64,000 nt of DNA from CALBPI01 sp038524795 (lineage in GTDB: Bacteria; Pseudomonadota; Gammaproteobacteria; Steroidobacterales; Woeseiaceae): assembly GCA_038524795.1 (NCBI GenBank), contig JBCBIJ010000001.1, positions 186,001 to 250,000 on the forward strand, written 5' to 3'. Under the pieces are notes generated by a model. The model did no database searches. It was not told the DNA's origin and worked only from the letters and a program-made list of their open reading frames with translations. The first letter of the stretch is position 1. Every line of letters starts with the position of its first letter. Below are positions 43,566 through 52,542 of the stretch, piece by piece. The translations under genes were made by a program, and so were the position numbers.

Positions 43566-45073
43566 TGTTCTGCTCCATGATCATGTTGCTCAGGCATGTC
43601 GTGCCCGTCGTGCGGATCGTCTGTGTCTTCGTGTTGCATGGGCATGTCGTGACCGGCATGCGGGTCTTCGTCGTCATGCTGCATCGACATGTCGTGACCC
43701 GAGTGCGGCGACATCGGCTGCGCGGGTGCGCCGGGTATCGACAGTGGACGGGTCTGGGGCACGTCCAGCACGCGCCCTGCCGCAGCGGCCAGCTCGAGGT
43801 GCGCCTGCCAGAACGCTCGGACACTTGCGACGTAGTCCTGCCATCCCGCGATCTCTCGTTGCTTAACCTCAAGCAGCTCAAATACGCCGATCAGCATGAA
43901 GTTGTACTGCGCGGCCGCCTCGGTCGTTGCCCTTGCGCGTGCTGGCAACAGCACATCGCGCTGCGTCTGCGACTGTTCGTGTGCTGCAGTCAGTCGCGCG
44001 TGCGCGCGCCGCAGACCATTCTCAATGTCCAGCTCGATGCGCTGCACGGCGGCGCCCGCCTGGATCAGCGCGGCCCGCTGCCGCGCGACGCGACCGCGCC
44101 CCGTATCGAACACAGGCAGTCCGATGGACAGCGACGGCCCGTCGAGGCGTGTGCCGTCGGGCTCGCGCTCCATCTCACCGCCAATCGACAAGCCGCCGAG
44201 CCAGCGTGACCAGTTCTCGACCCCGGCACGCTCGGCCTGCGCGTCGGCGCGCAAGCGCGCGGCTGCTAGATCGAGCCGCCAGTCACGTGCTGCGTCGATC
44301 AGTGACTCCAGGGCGGGCAGTTCTTGTGGCGTTTGCTGGAGGGTTCCAGATAGCTGCCACGAGCCACCGCTGTTGATACCCAGCGCATCGGCAAAATCGG
44401 CGCGGGCCTCCGCGGCGCGGCGCGCGGCGGCTATGGCATCGACACGAAGCGCAGCGGCGACGGCCTGCTGCTCGGCCAGCTCACGCGGCGTGAGATTCCC
44501 CGCGCTCCGAAAGCGCGCCGCGAGTTCTGCTGAGACGATGCCAGTCTCGGAGACCTGCGCCTGCAGCGCTTCCAGCTCGAGCGCAGCAGCGTAGTCAAAC
44601 CACGCATGCCGCGCGTCGATGGCCGTCTGCATCGCGTGCATGGCTACGTCATGCTGCAACGCCGTGAAATCAGCCGCAGCCATGTCGCGACGTGCGCCAA
44701 GCGTCAGCAGGTCCGTGAACGACAATACGATGCCGTAGGTCTCGAGCCGCCCCGCCCCGTCACCGTCGAGACGCGCCGCATCGATCATCGGGTTGGCGAT
44801 CCGGGCGGCTTCGTAGACATCCGCAGCGCCAAATCCGATGCTCGCGAGCGCCGCTATCAATTCGGGATTGCGACCGAGGGCAATCCGCACCGCAGCATCG
44901 TTATCGATGTCGTCAGGAACGCGCGCCGTCGCTGCGTCCACGCGCGGCAAGGCCAGTCCGCGCGCTTCGCCAAGCGCACGTACGGCGTCATCGCCCTCCG
45001 CTAGGGGTAAGGCACTGCAACCTGCGAGCGCCGATACAGCGACAACTGTCGCTGCCAGTCTTTTGGTCAACAT
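43562..45073 (-). CDS. TolC-like outer-membrane lipoprotein with Met/His-rich tail
   Basis: This protein of about 503 residues has a lipobox (SALAGCSAL) and two TolC-type hairpin repeats, so it resembles the outer-membrane factor of metal efflux systems such as CusC. The last 50 residues are unusual: three copies of a GHDMxxQHxD-like unit separated by Asp/Pro-rich spacers. This would give many Met and His ligands for copper in the periplasm. The ATG at 45073 is chosen for the lipoprotein signal. It lies between a small His/Cys-rich secreted protein and the multicopper oxidase, both on this strand. Confidence 0.8.
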   Translation of the reverse strand: MLTKRLAATVVAVSALAGCSALPLAEGDDAVRALGEARGLALPRVDAATARVPDDIDNDAAVRIALGRNPELIAALASIGFGAADVYEAARIANPMIDAARLDGDGAGRLETYGIVLSFTDLLTLGARRDMAAADFTALQHDVAMHAMQTAIDARHAWFDYAAALELEALQAQVSETGIVSAELAARFRSAGNLTPRELAEQQAVAAALRVDAIAAARRAAEARADFADALGINSGGSWQLSGTLQQTPQELPALESLIDAARDWRLDLAAARLRADAQAERAGVENWSRWLGGLSIGGEMEREPDGTRLDGPSLSIGLPVFDTGRGRVARQRAALIQAGAAVQRIELDIENGLRRAHARLTAAHEQSQTQRDVLLPARARATTEAAAQYNFMLIGVFELLEVKQREIAGWQDYVASVRAFWQAHLELAAAAGRVLDVPQTRPLSIPGAPAQPMSPHSGHDMSMQHDDEDPHAGHDMPMQHEDTDDPHDGHDMPEQHDHGAEQ

Positions 45074-45150
45074 GAAACTATCCAGATCCGCGTCGGGCGC
45101 CGGGCGCCCGCGCACAAACAGTCAAACCCGCTGCTCGCGGGCCGGTTCGC

Positions 45151-45513
45151 TTAGCGGTGCTGGTGTTGTGGTGGCCTGAGTAGGTCTGTACCGGGTGGAT
45201 CGATGTAGAACGACGACAAGACGACGCTGTGGTGGCGCTGGAGTCGGGGTTCATCACCGATCATGGTGACGGCCGCGAGGGCTTGCGAAGGCGCACTATC
45301 GCAATGATCGACGCAATCGTGATCACAAGGACAAGGCGCATCGGCGTGAGCTGCCTCATGCATCCCATCCGCCATGGCCCCATGATTGTGTATGCCTGAT
45401 TCGGACGTGTGCGCTGTGGTCTGGGACTCGTGCGCACACGAATCGGGCCAGGCCTCCGCGACAGGAGCGGCCAGCCAGGCGAGTAAGCACACGATGACAA
45501 CAGGTTTGCGCAC
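45151..45513 (-). CDS. Small secreted Cys/His-rich protein, CopL-like
   Basis: This 120-residue protein has a signal peptide (MRKPVVIVCLLAWLAAPVAEA) and a mature part dense in potential metal ligands: CAHES, NHGAMADGMHEAAHADAPCPCDHDCVDHCD and a C-terminal HQHR. It resembles small proteins that precede copper operons in xanthomonads (CopL). It lies 77 nt upstream of the TolC-like gene in the same direction, so it may act as a metal-responsive leader gene. The homology is suggestive only. Confidence 0.55.
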   Translation of the reverse strand: MRKPVVIVCLLAWLAAPVAEAWPDSCAHESQTTAHTSESGIHNHGAMADGMHEAAHADAPCPCDHDCVDHCDSAPSQALAAVTMIGDEPRLQRHHSVVLSSFYIDPPGTDLLRPPQHQHR

Positions 45514-45633
45514 GCCCCGAGCCTAATCAATAAACAGGGGTCCCGACAAGCACGCAGGTCTCAGCTCCCGTTCTGGATTGCGCTCCCGGGCACGCTGGCG
45601 CACGCTTGTCGGCGTTGCGGATAGAGAGACGAC

Positions 45634-46557
45634 ATGAGCCTCGCGCTGATCACCCACCCCGTTTTCGCCCACCACGAGGTGCCTCACGGGCATCCCGAGG
45701 CCGGCTCACGCATCACTGCGACGATGGACGCCCTGCGGGACTTGAACGCAAACGATCTGACTGAGATCGAAGCCCCGCGGGCAACGCGTGAGCAACTGGA
45801 CCGCGTCCATGCACCCGCCTACGTCGATGCTGTGTTTGACAGCGCACCGTCCGACGGGCTCGTGGCGTTAGATCCTGAAACCACCATGGGCCCCCATTCT
45901 CTGGAGGCCGCCGAGCGTGCCGCCGGCGCCGTCTGCCACGGTGTGGATCTCGTCATGTCCGGCGATACCAAACGCGTATTTTGTCTCGTCCGCCCACCGG
46001 GCCACCATGCACCGGCTGCGAATTCCGCGGGATTCTGCATCTTCAACAATGTCGCCGTGGGCGCCGCGCATGCATTGACCAAAGACGGTATCGAACGTAT
46101 CGCCATCCTGGACTTTGACGTCCACCACGGTGACGGCACTGAGTCGATGGTTCGCGGAGACCCGCGCATCCTGATGTGCTCGACGTATCAGCACCCTTTG
46201 TATCCAGGCACAAACCTGCCATCGGTACCCGGAAGCCAAGTCAACGTGCCATTGCCTGCCGGTACCGATGGAGTCGCATTCCAAACCGCGATCACGGCGC
46301 GTTGGTTGCCCGAACTCGAAGCCTTCGCGCCCGAGTTGATCCTGATCTCAGCAGGCTTCGATGCACACGCGGATGACCCACTCGGCCAGCTCAGCCTGAC
46401 CGAGGGCGACTTTGCCTGGGTAACCGCGCGCGCACTAGAGATCGCGGAACGCCACGCGCAAGGGCGCGTGGTTTCCGTACTGGAAGGGGGCTACAACCTG
46501 AATGCACTCAGCACGAGCGTGCTCGCGCACGTTGCTGCACTCAGCGATCGCCGCTAA
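45634..46557 (+). CDS. Histone-deacetylase-family amidohydrolase
   Basis: This 307-residue zinc enzyme of the HDAC/acetoin-utilisation superfamily has RPPGHHA (the His pair), GFCIFNNVAVGAAHAL, DFDVHHGDGTE (zinc ligands Asp and His) and SAGFDAHADDPLG (third ligand). Bacterial members deacetylate acetylpolyamines, acetylated proteins or other small molecules. The start MSLALITHPVFAHHEVPHGHPE fits the family. It ends 4 nt inside the convergent flotillin gene. The substrate is not identified. Confidence 0.9.
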   Translation: MSLALITHPVFAHHEVPHGHPEAGSRITATMDALRDLNANDLTEIEAPRATREQLDRVHAPAYVDAVFDSAPSDGLVALDPETTMGPHSLEAAERAAGAVCHGVDLVMSGDTKRVFCLVRPPGHHAPAANSAGFCIFNNVAVGAAHALTKDGIERIAILDFDVHHGDGTESMVRGDPRILMCSTYQHPLYPGTNLPSVPGSQVNVPLPAGTDGVAFQTAITARWLPELEAFAPELILISAGFDAHADDPLGQLSLTEGDFAWVTARALEIAERHAQGRVVSVLEGGYNLNALSTSVLAHVAALSDRR

Positions 46558-48143
46558 ACGTCGTCCTGCGCCTCGCCGTCGATGTCGACTTGTTCGTAGG
46601 CTTTGGTGACGGCATCGATCTTGCCGAGCGCCTCGGGCAACTCGATGCCAGCCTGCTTGGCCAGCTCGTGCACGGGCGGCAACGCGCCGATCATGCCTTT
46701 GAGAAACCCGGCGGTGGCCGATTCCGAACCACCCTCCCCGTTCGGCCCGCTGTCCCAGACCGTGATCTTGTCGATCTGCAGGTTCTGGATCGCCTTGACC
46801 TGCTCGGCCACGAGCGTGGGCAGTTGTTCGATGACAAGCAGCGCGGGCGCGATGTCCTTGCGCTCACCGCAGACCTCAAGCAGACGTTCATAACCGGCTG
46901 ACTTGGCTTCGAGGACGGCCTGAGTACCTTCGGCCTCAGCCTTGTACTTGGCCAGGATGGCGTCGGCCTCACCGGCCGCGATACGCCGCACGCGTTCCGC
47001 TTCGGCGTCGGCTTCGATCTCAATTTTCTGCTGCTGGACGAGCTGCTGGGCGATTTCCTGTTTCTCGAGCCGGGCGATCTCGGCCTCTTTTTCGGCCCGC
47101 AGCACGTCACGGCTGGCCTCGGCCATGGCGACCTCACCCAGACGTTTGGCTTCAGCGCGGCGCTTTTCGAGCTCGGCTTCGTAGTCGGCGATGCTGGCCT
47201 TGCTCTGGTTCTCACCCTGGACTGCGCTGGCCTCGAGGTTGGCGACCTTGATGCGCTGGTGCGCCTGGGCCTTTTTCTTACCCTCTGTGGACAGTGCGGC
47301 CTGTTCGGCCGTGGCGATTTCCAGTTTCTTCTGTGCCTCGGCCTCACCGGCGACACCCTCGGCCTCAAGCCGGGCCACCTGCACACGCTGGTCGCGCTCG
47401 GCCTCTTTGGTACCCGTCGCCGACAGCGCCGTCTGCTGCGCCACCTTCACGTCGCGCTCGCGCATGTTGTCGGCCTCACCGATCGCACCTTCACGCTCGG
47501 CAGCGGCAACTTCGATCTTGGCTTTGTTGATGGCTTCCGCCGCGGCTTTCTGACCCAGCGCCTCGATGTAGCCACTCTCGTCCGTGATGTCGCGAATGTT
47601 CACGTTGATCATCTCGAGCCCGATCTTGTTGAGCTCGAAGTTCACGTTCTTGTTCACGAGGTCGAGGAATTTTTCACGGTCCTGGTTGATCTCCTCGATC
47701 GACAGCGTCGCGATGACGAGACGCATCTGGCCCAGGATGATGTCCTTGGCCTGGTTCGAGATCTGGTGGTCGTCCAGGCCCAGCAGGCGCTCGGCCGCGT
47801 TGTTCATGATGTTCGGGTCGACGGAGACACCAATGGTGAACGTCGAGGGGACGTTGACGCGGATGTTCTTCTTCGAAAGCGCACTCTGGAGTTCGATGTC
47901 GATCGTGAGCGGCTCAAGCGTCAGGTAGGCAAAGCTCTGCAGCAGCGGGACGACAAAGGTACCGCCACCATGGATACAGCGGGCCGCGCGTTCGCCGCCG
48001 ACCTTACCGTAGACAACGAGGATCCGGTTCGACGGGCAGCGCTTGTACTGCGTGACGAGGATCGCGAGAAAAAACGCGACCAGCAGTACGACCGAGACGA
48101 CCAGCATGAGCGGGCCGGGCGAGAATCCTTCCAGAAAAGCCAC
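46554..48143 (-). CDS. Flotillin-like SPFH protein
   Basis: This 529-residue protein has an N-terminal membrane helix (about residues 8-28), an SPFH domain (about 35-220) and a long Glu/Ala-rich coiled coil (about 230-440, EAEAQKKLEIATAEQ-type heptads). This is the flotillin architecture that organises membrane microdomains and scaffolds. It lies 11 nt after the NfeD-like gene, the standard flotillin/NfeD pair. It is the second SPFH protein in the window but differs from the one at 39829 in length and domain layout. Confidence 0.9.
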   Translation of the reverse strand: MAFLEGFSPGPLMLVVSVVLLVAFFLAILVTQYKRCPSNRILVVYGKVGGERAARCIHGGGTFVVPLLQSFAYLTLEPLTIDIELQSALSKKNIRVNVPSTFTIGVSVDPNIMNNAAERLLGLDDHQISNQAKDIILGQMRLVIATLSIEEINQDREKFLDLVNKNVNFELNKIGLEMINVNIRDITDESGYIEALGQKAAAEAINKAKIEVAAAEREGAIGEADNMRERDVKVAQQTALSATGTKEAERDQRVQVARLEAEGVAGEAEAQKKLEIATAEQAALSTEGKKKAQAHQRIKVANLEASAVQGENQSKASIADYEAELEKRRAEAKRLGEVAMAEASRDVLRAEKEAEIARLEKQEIAQQLVQQQKIEIEADAEAERVRRIAAGEADAILAKYKAEAEGTQAVLEAKSAGYERLLEVCGERKDIAPALLVIEQLPTLVAEQVKAIQNLQIDKITVWDSGPNGEGGSESATAGFLKGMIGALPPVHELAKQAGIELPEALGKIDAVTKAYEQVDIDGEAQDDV

Positions 48144-48154
48144 TGTCTTATCCT

Positions 48155-48796
48155 TTAGTTGTTGTCGCCGTAGTCCATGGGCTCAACGATGAAAATCCCA
48201 TCGTCGCGCACGGACTTAACGGTCACGCTCTTGAATTCCTTGATTGGCGGGCCCGCGCTGATAGCGTCCATGGTCTTGCGACGACCCGAGACGGTCACCG
48301 TGATCTTGCCCATGCCGTCGCCGCGTGCGGGGATCGACATGTAAACGCTGGCTGTGTGGCCTACTGCTGTCTGCACGTCGTAAGAGACGGTTCGGTTGAG
48401 CTTGCGCGTGAGCGCCATCAGGCCCGAAGCGGCGCTCATGAGCACCACCCCGAAGCCCGTGGCCGCGGCGGCCGAGGCCATGCTGGAGAGCTCCCAGTCG
48501 ATGCGACAGGTGAGCCCCATCCATCCCGCGCCCATAAAGAAGGCCAGGATCGACAGCATCGAGAACATGTCGAAGGCGCCATCGCCGCCGGCGACCGTGA
48601 GGTCGCCATCGATGTCACCCGAATCACCGAAGAACAGCGCGAGCAGCAAGCGGATCACGAAGAACGTGGTCCCCAGCAGCGCCATGACAAGATAAACGAG
48701 CACGTCCATGCCGTAGCGCAGCGCGTCGTCCCAATTAAATAGCAGGTCGAGTATCTGCCCGCTCCAGTCCCTCACTCCCCAGACCCAATATAGCAC
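48155..48796 (-). CDS. NfeD-like membrane protein with C-terminal OB-fold
   Basis: This protein of about 213 residues has four membrane helices in the first 125 residues, followed by a soluble OB-fold (TVSYDVQTAVGHTASVYMSIP...KEFKSVTVKSVRDDGIFIVEPMD). It is comparable with the short NfeD (YqiJ/YuaF) proteins that partner flotillins. The start is uncertain: the longest reading uses GTG at 48796; later starts such as MDVLVYL are possible. No protease domain is present. Confidence 0.7.
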   Translation of the reverse strand: MLYWVWGVRDWSGQILDLLFNWDDALRYGMDVLVYLVMALLGTTFFVIRLLLALFFGDSGDIDGDLTVAGGDGAFDMFSMLSILAFFMGAGWMGLTCRIDWELSSMASAAAATGFGVVLMSAASGLMALTRKLNRTVSYDVQTAVGHTASVYMSIPARGDGMGKITVTVSGRRKTMDAISAGPPIKEFKSVTVKSVRDDGIFIVEPMDYGDNN

Positions 48797-48834
48797 TGGG
48801 CCCGGGGGTGGTCAGCCGCAACAGCGGCTCGACA

Positions 48835-49197
48835 TTAACGTCGTGAGGTGAGCTTTCCCGGCGGGCCGCGACGTGTGCGGCGCGGGCTGGCTTCGGCTTC
48901 CGTTGCTTCGAAGCGCGCAAACTCGGCACGCTCGACGGGGGCTGCTTCAACGCCGTGGCGCTTGTACGGCGGGGCGCCCCGGAAGTCGACGCGCGTCGAT
49001 GCTGCGCGCGCAGGTGCCGACACTTCCTGGCTGGCTGCCGAGACCCGCTGACGCTTAAACGGCGGCTTGCCGCGGAAATCCGTCTCGAGGACGACCGCTT
49101 CGGCGCGCGCCTCGTCAGCAACGACATCAGAGGTCGTCACACCAAGACCGATACCCGTCAGGGCACCTGCAATGACCAAACTGCGAACCGTGTGCAT
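48835..49197 (-). CDS. Small secreted protein with an internal DFRGxPPYKR repeat
   Basis: This 120-residue protein has a signal peptide (about 1-28) and a mature region with two copies of a motif: TDFRGKPPFKRQRV at about residues 39-52 and VDFRGAPPYKRHGV at about 70-83. A degenerate third copy may lie in the basic C-terminus (RRGPPGKLTSR). The copies are separated by Ala/Glu-rich spacers. No known domain is recognised. The protein is basic and probably periplasmic or secreted. It is divergent from the aspartic protease gene. Confidence 0.55.
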   Translation of the reverse strand: MHTVRSLVIAGALTGIGLGVTTSDVVADEARAEAVVLETDFRGKPPFKRQRVSAASQEVSAPARAASTRVDFRGAPPYKRHGVEAAPVERAEFARFEATEAEASPRRTRRGPPGKLTSRR

Positions 49198-49387
49198 GGT
49201 TTATTCCTTCTTGTCTCAAGGCGAACAACGCGAACCGTTCCGGTGCGGCCCGTCCGGTTATCGCCCCGCATTGGTGCGGAATCCGCCCGGACAAGGCCTG
49301 CGCTGCTCTGTAAGTGCTTGATAGTTTATCGCGTCTGGGGTGGCGCGAACATTGCAACCGCCCGAGTGTGATGTTCGAGCAAACCGA

Positions 49388-49879
49388 ATGATCGGGCGCC
49401 TCGCGCTCGTTTTGACCGCCTGCCTCCTGCCGCTGCAGGGCGCAGGCTCTGAAGCCGCTCGGCTGTTTGAAATCGCTCTGGAGCGCCACGAAGCAGGCAC
49501 GTTCTACGTCCGCGGCCGGCTCGGAGAGGACCTCGAGACCGAGCTGCTGCTTGATACGGGCTCAACGTATGTCGCCCTGACCAAAGAGACTTTTGCTGCG
49601 GTCCGCCGCCAGGCCGAGGTCGTTCATGTACGCGACATTGAAGGCACCATGGCCGGCGGTCGCACGCTGCGCGTGCCCATCTACGAGGTGCCGTTGCTCG
49701 AACTCGGTGCGAGCTGTGTGTTGCGCAATGTCGAGGTCGCCGTAATCCCGGGCGCCACCCGCAATATTCTCGGACTCAGCGCACTGCGGCATTTGCAGCC
49801 GCTTACGCTCAGCCTCGAGCCGCCACGACTGACGTTCTCGCGCTGCCCGGGCATGCAGCAGACAGCGGCCGCGCGCTAG
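49388..49879 (+). CDS. Retroviral-type aspartic protease, secreted
   Basis: This 163-residue protein has a signal peptide (MIGRLALVLTACLLPLQGAGS) and a single-lobe aspartic protease domain. Catalytic Asp56 is in LLLDTGSTYVAL and NILGLSALRHL is the family's C-terminal motif. It needs to dimerise. The ATG at 49388 is chosen over an upstream in-frame start because it begins the signal peptide. The 3' end overlaps the convergent orphan gene by 4 nt. The target is unknown. Confidence 0.75.
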   Translation: MIGRLALVLTACLLPLQGAGSEAARLFEIALERHEAGTFYVRGRLGEDLETELLLDTGSTYVALTKETFAAVRRQAEVVHVRDIEGTMAGGRTLRVPIYEVPLLELGASCVLRNVEVAVIPGATRNILGLSALRHLQPLTLSLEPPRLTFSRCPGMQQTAAAR

Positions 49880-51030
49880 TAGCCGTACTCCGAGAGCTCC
49901 GTACCGAACTCACCTGTCGCACGGACTGAGTTGAAGAACCGGTCATTGGTGCCAACGTAGGCATCGTTGGGCAACTGGAACACCCGCTGGTATTGCTGGG
50001 GCATGTAGACAGCCTGATTCTGGTTGTTGACCACCACACGGCGCTCGTGGATTGCGTTGACGAGCTTGCTTTGGCCTGCGTCAGTCATGCCGTTGCGCCG
50101 GCGCCAGGAGTCCATGGAACTGTCGAGTGCGTCGCCGCCTGAGGTTGCCGTCGATGTCGTAGCCGAGTTGGCTGCGATGCGTGCTGCGTTGGCCTTGAGC
50201 CAGGCCTGCTGGGCGGCGCGCTTGCGCTGCGTGGCCGCTGCGATCATCTGCGAGCGTTGCTGATAACGCTGCGCGACGCGGTTCAGGTACTGCGGGTCGT
50301 GCTTCATCCCCGCACCCACGAAGTCCGCGAGAGACTCCTGCGCTTCGCCGTCGACCTGGGCGCTCGTAATGGTGCCCACGGCCATGGCAGTGGTGACGTA
50401 GCCCGACATCCCGCCCCACATGTCCGCGGCGCGCTGGTCGATGAACAGGACGGCAGGCATGAGCAATTCACTGATCGTGTGCCCGTTGGCTTCGTAACTC
50501 AGACGAACCTCAAGCACCTCCATGCGCGGGTACTGACCAGGCTGCAGACCCAGATTGCCCATTTCGGCCAGCAGCTTCTGCGCTTGGTCGGGCCGCGGGC
50601 GCATGCTCTGGATGCGTGCGTTGGGGCGGATACTGGGGATGTACTGGTCTGCGAAGCTGCGAATATCGCGGATGGGGCGTGCGTCACATCCCGCAAAGCC
50701 CTGCTGCGCCGTGTGCGGCATCGCATCGAAGTTTGAAGTCCAGCCCCAGACGCCGCCCGGAATGAACTCGACCCAACGCTTGCCGTCAGGTGCTGTGGCC
50801 ATGAAGTGGAGTTTCATGGGCTCCATGAGGCAACTCGGGTGCCCGGTCCACTGCACGTTGCCACTGACGTTCCAGCCGTCAGGCAGCGTGACGGTCATGG
50901 CGCGCATCGGTCGCTCGAAACCGAACTCGTCGCGGATCTCGTGGGTCGTGGTCTGCGCACTTGCGCTGGTTGAGGTGGCTGCAGCAGCGAGCGTGAATGC
51001 GGCCAGCAGGGCCGTGTATCGCTTGAACAT
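49876..51030 (-). CDS. Secreted orphan protein, 384 residues
   Basis: This protein has a signal peptide (MFKRYTALLAAFTLAAAATSTSASA). The remaining 360 residues match no family known to me. The N-terminal half contains many Trp and Pro (VQWTGHPSCLMEPMKLHFM, VEFIPGGVWGWTSNFDAMPH) and two or three Cys. A Gln/Ala/Arg-rich helical region at about residues 255-300 is followed by QYQRVFQLPNDAYVGTNDRFFN at the end. It is expressed alone. Function is unknown. Confidence 0.6.
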   Translation of the reverse strand: MFKRYTALLAAFTLAAAATSTSASAQTTTHEIRDEFGFERPMRAMTVTLPDGWNVSGNVQWTGHPSCLMEPMKLHFMATAPDGKRWVEFIPGGVWGWTSNFDAMPHTAQQGFAGCDARPIRDIRSFADQYIPSIRPNARIQSMRPRPDQAQKLLAEMGNLGLQPGQYPRMEVLEVRLSYEANGHTISELLMPAVLFIDQRAADMWGGMSGYVTTAMAVGTITSAQVDGEAQESLADFVGAGMKHDPQYLNRVAQRYQQRSQMIAAATQRKRAAQQAWLKANAARIAANSATTSTATSGGDALDSSMDSWRRRNGMTDAGQSKLVNAIHERRVVVNNQNQAVYMPQQYQRVFQLPNDAYVGTNDRFFNSVRATGEFGTELSEYGY

Positions 51031-51124
51031 GTCGGTCTCCGAATGCGGTGAATCGCAGGGGCTTGTCCGTATAGGCGCAAGCCCAATGGAAACCGGGTCA
51101 GTTTTTTTGAGAGGCTCAGGAAAT

Positions 51125-51198
<74 letters not shown>

Positions 51199-51271
51199 GC
51201 ATGATTGCCACGAGAGTGTACTGCGCGCTGACGGCGATCCCAAGAAGACCGCGCACGAGCATCGTGGCACC

Positions 51272-52507
51272 ATGCGCGCCACCATGAGCGCACCCGAAAA
51301 CCCGTCCCCTGACTCGACCGCTGCGCGGCGCTTCGACGTCATCGTCATCGGCGGTGGCGCCGCGGGCCTCATGTGCGCGATCACGGCGGGCCAGCGCGGC
51401 CGGCGGGTTGTCGTGCTCGAAGGCTCGAACAAGATCGGCAAGAAGATCCTCATGTCGGGCGGCGGGCGCTGCAACTTCACGAACCTCTACTGCGAGCCCG
51501 AGAACTTCCTCTCGTCGAATCCGCCGTTTTGCATTTCCGCACTTCGGCGTTACACGCAGTGGGACTTCATTGCGCTTGTCGAAAAGCACGAGATCCCCTT
51601 CCACGAAAAAACGCTGGGGCAGCTCTTCTGCGATCGCTCGTCGAAGGACATCGTCGCCATGCTTCGAGCCGAGTGTGACGATGCCGGCGTCAATATCCAT
51701 GTCGACTGCGAGATTCAGACGGTTGCGGCAGATTCCGGCTACACGGTGACCACGGGCCTGGGCACCTTCCAGGCGCCATCGCTTGTCGTCGCGACAGGCG
51801 GCTTGTCGATCCCGAAGATGGGTGCGAGCGGTCTTGGTTATGAGCTTGCGCGCCAATTTGGTCTTGAGGTTCTCGAGACGCGAGCCGGACTCGTACCATT
51901 TACCTTCTCGGGTCCGGCCAAGGACCTTACGGCCAGTCTTGCAGGCGTGAGTCTGCCGGCCTCTGTAACCGCGGCCGACGTTCAATTCAGCGAAGGACTG
52001 CTGTTTACGCACCGCGGATTGAGCGGTCCGGCGGCGCTCCAGGTCTCGAGTTACTGGCACCTGGGCGAGCCCATCCTCATCGACCTGGCGCCCGGCACCG
52101 ACCTCGAGGGCACCTTGCTCGCGCATAAGTCACAGCAGCCGAAGTCGCGGCTGCGCTCCGTGTTGTCCGAGATCCTCCCGCGCGCACTGGTCACGACCTT
52201 GCAACCCCTGCTCTGGGCCGATCTCGCCGAGCAACCGTTGGCCGAGATCTCCGACGACGCACTGCGGGAGCTCGCCGAGACCCTGGCCCATTGGGCGCTG
52301 AAGCCCTCGGGCACCGAAGGCTACCGCACGGCCGAAGTCACGCTGGGCGGCGTCGACACGCGTGCGCTCTCATCGCAAACGATGGAAGTCCGCAACCAGT
52401 CCGGCCTCTACTTCATCGGCGAGGTCGTCGATGTCACGGGGCATCTGGGCGGCTTCAATTTTCAGTGGGCCTGGGCTTCGGGACACGCGGCCGGCGAAGT
52501 CTGCTGA
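51272..52507 (+). CDS. BaiN/HI0933-family flavoprotein
   Basis: This 411-residue flavoprotein has an N-terminal FAD motif (VIVIGGGAAGLMCAITAGQRG), KIGKKILMSGGGRCNFTN as the family hallmark near residue 55, and a C-terminal GEVVDVTGHLGGFNFQWAWASG that closes the FAD site. The family contains NAD(P)H-dependent reductases, with a bile-acid reductase as one named member, but most are uncharacterised. The start is at 51272 or 51284. It runs toward the nitroreductase-like gene 35 nt later. Confidence 0.85.
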   Translation: MRATMSAPENPSPDSTAARRFDVIVIGGGAAGLMCAITAGQRGRRVVVLEGSNKIGKKILMSGGGRCNFTNLYCEPENFLSSNPPFCISALRRYTQWDFIALVEKHEIPFHEKTLGQLFCDRSSKDIVAMLRAECDDAGVNIHVDCEIQTVAADSGYTVTTGLGTFQAPSLVVATGGLSIPKMGASGLGYELARQFGLEVLETRAGLVPFTFSGPAKDLTASLAGVSLPASVTAADVQFSEGLLFTHRGLSGPAALQVSSYWHLGEPILIDLAPGTDLEGTLLAHKSQQPKSRLRSVLSEILPRALVTTLQPLLWADLAEQPLAEISDDALRELAETLAHWALKPSGTEGYRTAEVTLGGVDTRALSSQTMEVRNQSGLYFIGEVVDVTGHLGGFNFQWAWASGHAAGEVC

Positions 52508-52542
52508 GTGATAGGCTCTGGGGGGGTCACAGGGGGCAGCAC

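Noticed and set aside
45819..46284. Antisense ORFs opposite the deacetylase-like gene
   Set aside because: The sense frame contains all zinc-binding motifs of the family; the antisense frames do not resemble any protein.
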